DNA from: Candidatus Altarchaeales archaeon
GTDB lineage: Archaea; Altiarchaeota; Altiarchaeia; IMC4; QMZM01
Length of the DNA: 5,466 nucleotides
NCBI GenBank assembly: GCA_003663115.1
Contig: QMZJ01000090.1
Span: 1-5,466, forward strand
Direction: 5' to 3'
Positions 3,560 through 5,466 of the stretch are shown in pieces. The notes below the pieces were generated by a model. It had not been told where the DNA came from. It saw nothing but the letters and a program-made list of their open reading frames with translations, and searched no databases. A program made the position numbers and the translations under genes. The stretch's first letter is position 1. Each line of letters begins with the position of its first letter.

Positions 3560-4704
3560 CGAACCGCATCAGGGAAATCCCATTTTCCGGGATAAGGGAA
3601 TTCTTTGAATTGGTACAGAAGAGCAAAGATGTAGTGAGTCTGGGGGTTGGTGAACCAGACTTTCCGACTCCCGAGCCATTGAAGGATGCTGGAATCAGGG
3701 CAATTGAGAACGATTACACATCCTATACATCCAACTACGGTATTCTGGAGTTGAGAGAGAGAATAGCGAGGAAATTAAAGTTAAAGAATGGGATTGAGAG
3801 GGACCCGGAGAGGGAGATTCTGATAACAACCGGGGTTAGTGAGGCACTGGACCTGGCTGTAAGGGCCATCGTAAATCCGGGGGATGATGTCCTCATTCCG
3901 GAGCCAGCTTACGTATCCTATAAACCTGATGTGTGGTTCGCTCACGGGAATCCAGTGCCCGTTCCAACGACCGAGGAGAATAAATTCAGGGTTCAGTCCG
4001 AGGATATAAAAGAGAGGATAACGAAAAAGACAAAGGCAATAATAATCTCATCCCCGAACAATCCAACCGGCGCTGTACTGAGAAGGAAAGATCTGGAGGA
4101 GATTGCGGATCTCGTTATAGATAAGAATCTTATCGTGATATCGGATGAGATCTACGAGGAATTGATATATGACGGTGAAAGGCACTATTCAATAGGTTCT
4201 CTCAATGGCATGGAGGATTTAACAATTACATTGAATGGTTTTTCAAAGGCCTATGCATTTACGGGATGGAGGCTGGGTTATGCGGCTGGAAATTCGGAGA
4301 TAATTGAGGCCATGATGAAGATTCACCAGTACACGATGTTATGTGCGCCCTCCATAGCCCAGTATGCTGCACTGGATGCATTTGATCTCAGAGAAGATGT
4401 CAGTGATATGGTAAGGAGCTATGACCTGAGGAGAAAGCTACTGGTGAGGGGTTTAAATTCATTACCGAATATCTCGTGTATAATGCCCAAGGGGGCCTTC
4501 TATGCCTTTCCAAATATAAGGGAAAGCGGGATGAACTCGGAGGAATTCGCCAGAGCCCTGTTCAAAGAGGTGGGTGTTGCTGTAATCCCCGGAAATACCT
4601 TCGGGGCATCTGGGGAGGGCTATGTCAGATGTTCTTACTCGGTTTCGAGGGAGACGATATCTGAAGCTTTAGGGAGAATGGAGAGATTTATGATGTCCAT
4701 TTAG
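3553..4704 (+). CDS. PLP-dependent class I aminotransferase (aspartate aminotransferase-like)
   Basis: A 383-aa cytoplasmic fold-type I aminotransferase. The pyridoxal-phosphate lysine is K232 in GFSKAYAFTGWRLGY. N170 in SSPNNPTG, D198 and Y201 in SDEIYEELIY contact the cofactor, and R359 in GYVRCSYS should hold the substrate carboxylate. The N-terminal LGVGEPDFPTPEP motif at 30-42 and the length fit the archaeal/bacterial Ib-type aspartate aminotransferase group. Such enzymes transfer amino groups between glutamate/2-oxoglutarate and aspartate, alanine or aromatic acids, so the exact substrate is not certain. The ATG at 3553 leaves the usual short N-terminal arm (MISNRIREIP); no Shine-Dalgarno precedes it, so it may be leaderless. 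It lies 49 bp after the Lrp/AsnC gene with inverted repeats between. If it acts on aspartate it works just upstream of asd in the aspartate pathway. Confidence 0.94.
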   Translation: MISNRIREIPFSGIREFFELVQKSKDVVSLGVGEPDFPTPEPLKDAGIRAIENDYTSYTSNYGILELRERIARKLKLKNGIERDPEREILITTGVSEALDLAVRAIVNPGDDVLIPEPAYVSYKPDVWFAHGNPVPVPTTEENKFRVQSEDIKERITKKTKAIIISSPNNPTGAVLRRKDLEEIADLVIDKNLIVISDEIYEELIYDGERHYSIGSLNGMEDLTITLNGFSKAYAFTGWRLGYAAGNSEIIEAMMKIHQYTMLCAPSIAQYAALDAFDLREDVSDMVRSYDLRRKLLVRGLNSLPNISCIMPKGAFYAFPNIRESGMNSEEFARALFKEVGVAVIPGNTFGASGEGYVRCSYSVSRETISEALGRMERFMMSI

Positions 4705-4752
4705 TTGCAGTCGATTTTCTGAACCGGATGAAATGATGAGGTATGGGTATGA

Positions 4753-4872
4753 GACTATGGGCTCCTGGAGCTCAGTAAGATCAGGAAGGTCGTTCTGCGA
4801 GAGGAATCAAGTACAGAACATATTGCCGCCTTTGCAGAGGAGACGGGGAAGGTACTCGGGATCTCCGCCCTG
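4753..4872 (+). pseudogene. In-frame 5' extension of the PrsW-like gene, no start codon
   Basis: The frame of the gene at 4873 stays open back to a TGA at 4750-4752, adding 40 codons, but contains no ATG, GTG or TTG. The extension translates to protein-like sequence including AFAEETGKVLG. Its EETGK (4837-4851) matches the EExxK motif expected first in PrsW-type membrane proteases. The upstream N-terminal membrane helices of such proteins are absent between 4705 and 4752 in all three plus frames. It therefore looks like the broken 5' part of an ancestral longer gene, unless an unusual start codon (CTG 4765 or 4795) or a frameshift is used. Confidence 0.5.
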
Positions 4873-5178
4873 ATGCAAAGCAGAAAGATCAAAAAATGGC
4901 TCTACGGGGGAATCGCGGGGGCCAGCTTCTTTCTCGTCGAAAAATCATTTGTGTGGGCCTACTTTGGCTTCTTTACGGAATCCGGGGTTTTATTCCTTAT
5001 AACGAAGCTCCTTCTTTTTGCTTTATTCATCCACATTCTCTGCTCATCGATAGCAGCCTATGGGTTCTCAGGAACCTCTGGAAGATGGGGATATAGATCG
5101 ATAGCATTCCTTTTAATCGCAATTACAATTCACGCCATTTTCAACTTCATGGTAATCTGGAACAATATGACAGGGTGA
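4873..5178 (+). CDS. Small membrane protein, PrsW/CPBP-like C-terminal part
   Basis: A 101-aa hydrophobic protein with about three to four membrane segments after a basic start (MQSRKIKKW). FFLVE at 19-23 resembles the FxxxE motif, HILCSSIAAYG at 54-64 and HAIFN at 87-91 resemble the helix motifs of PrsW-type putative intramembrane metalloproteases, and an EExxK-like motif lies just before the ATG in the same frame. The order and spacing support homology to the C-terminal two thirds of that family. The family is normally longer, with additional N-terminal helices, so this is truncated, starts at a non-standard codon, or is a pseudogene. No clear ribosome-binding site precedes 4873. It ends inside the GGTGA site of the next gene, indicating coupled expression. 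Without the EExxK motif the 101-aa form would probably be inactive. An unrelated small membrane protein is the alternative. Confidence 0.6.
   Translation: MQSRKIKKWLYGGIAGASFFLVEKSFVWAYFGFFTESGVLFLITKLLLFALFIHILCSSIAAYGFSGTSGRWGYRSIAFLLIAITIHAIFNFMVIWNNMTG
5174..5178 (+). promoter_or_regulatory. Ribosome-binding site GGTGA of the downstream membrane protein
   Basis: GGTGA, 2 nt before the ATG at 5181, pairs with the UCACC part of the archaeal 16S tail, for which such short spacing is usual. Its TGA is also the stop codon of the PrsW-like gene. It is the clearest evidence for the start at 5181. Confidence 0.65.
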
Positions 5179-5180
5179 AA

Positions 5181-5466
5181 ATGAAGAAGAGACTAAGAAG
5201 AATAGCGGTAATGGTGGGGAAGGATTTAAAGAAACTCATCGGGGAGAAGTCCTTCGGACTTGTAATTCTATCACAGTTAATAGTTATATCTCTCTCCATT
5301 ACCGCTTTTAATACCTTCCCCACAGTATTTTATGGCGAAAATGTGCCCTCGGCGCTCTTGAGTGTGGCGATAGTCGGAAATAATGCATTCTATGACTTCA
5401 TGACCACTTTCCTTAATCTGGACGTCTATAGATATGATTCTCTTGAAACCGCTCTCATCCACTTTA
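5181..5466 (+). CDS. Membrane protein, probable ABC-2-type transporter permease (partial, 3' end cut)
   Basis: The first 95 codons of an open frame that runs off the window. The N-terminus is basic and cytoplasmic (MKKRLRRIAVMVGKDLKKLIGEKS), followed by one membrane helix at about residues 25-47 (FGLVILSQLIVISLSITAF). An extracytoplasmic stretch follows, with VAIVGNN and then DVYRYDSLETALIHF. A basic lead with KDLKKL, one helix and a long outer loop of this kind is how many archaeal ABC-2 permeases begin, but no diagnostic motif is present in the visible part. It is coupled to the PrsW-like gene by GGTGA overlapping that gene's stop. An ATP-binding subunit would be expected nearby, outside the window. 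An unrelated integral membrane protein is possible. Confidence 0.7.
   Translation, partial: MKKRLRRIAVMVGKDLKKLIGEKSFGLVILSQLIVISLSITAFNTFPTVFYGENVPSALLSVAIVGNNAFYDFMTTFLNLDVYRYDSLETALIHF

Noticed and set aside
4733..4739. ATGATGA as box C of a C/D-box guide RNA
   Set aside because: No box D (CTGA) occurs within the usual 50-60 nt downstream, and no inner box pair is visible.
4733..4873. 46-codon frame from ATG 4733
   Set aside because: Its translation is Arg/Gly/Ser-rich with no motif and it overlaps the PrsW-like extension, which reads as real protein in another frame. Kept only as a possible frameshift partner.
5277..5462. Minus-strand frame at the end of the window
   Set aside because: The plus strand here is an uninterrupted frame with a good ribosome-binding site and a membrane-protein-like sequence.

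Overview
The window looks archaeal, most likely euryarchaeal. The tRNA-Arg gene has a U13-U22 D-stem mismatch and no encoded CCA tail. The aspartate-semialdehyde dehydrogenase is of the archaeal/fungal type. An Lrp/AsnC regulator sits beside a class I aminotransferase, Arg codons are mostly AGA/AGG, several genes have no Shine-Dalgarno and may be leaderless, and others have a GGTG-type one close to the ATG. A finer placement (a methanogen- or ANME-related lineage) would be a guess.

Region 1 (1-584) holds a single tRNA-Arg(UCG) at 265-338, embedded in short repeats and hairpins. A 45-nt repeat lies just 5' of the tRNA, where its promoter must be, and has an identical copy 170 bp upstream. A 21-nt repeat occurs at 1-21 and 97-117. 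Four hairpins share closing GTG...CAC pairs but differ in the middle of the stem. The 3' end of the tRNA (T-loop to acceptor) plus its AT-rich trailer is duplicated about 130 bp downstream, which resembles an integration scar or a local duplication.

Region 2 (585-4704) is a run of plus-strand genes: a PHP-domain metal-dependent phosphoesterase, aspartate-semialdehyde dehydrogenase (asd), a rhomboid intramembrane serine protease, an Lrp/AsnC-family regulator, and a PLP-dependent class I aminotransferase that may make or use aspartate. The first three are tightly spaced (28 and 8 bp gaps) and look cotranscribed. The regulator has its own TATA-like box and Shine-Dalgarno. Asd and the aminotransferase could both serve the aspartate family of amino acids (oxaloacetate to aspartate to aspartate semialdehyde), with the Lrp protein as a plausible amino-acid-responsive regulator.

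Region 3 (4705-5466) holds a small membrane protein with PrsW/CPBP-like motifs. Its reading frame continues upstream of the only ATG without a start codon, and the first expected motif (EExxK) lies in that extension, so it is 5'-truncated or its start has been missed. It is followed, 2 bp on and with a GGTGA ribosome-binding site, by the start of a membrane protein that resembles an ABC-2-type permease and runs off the window.

The protein-coding part is fairly ordinary archaeal housekeeping. The unusual structure is the tRNA-centred repeat and hairpin region, the mini-ORFs between coupled genes, and the broken PrsW-like start.
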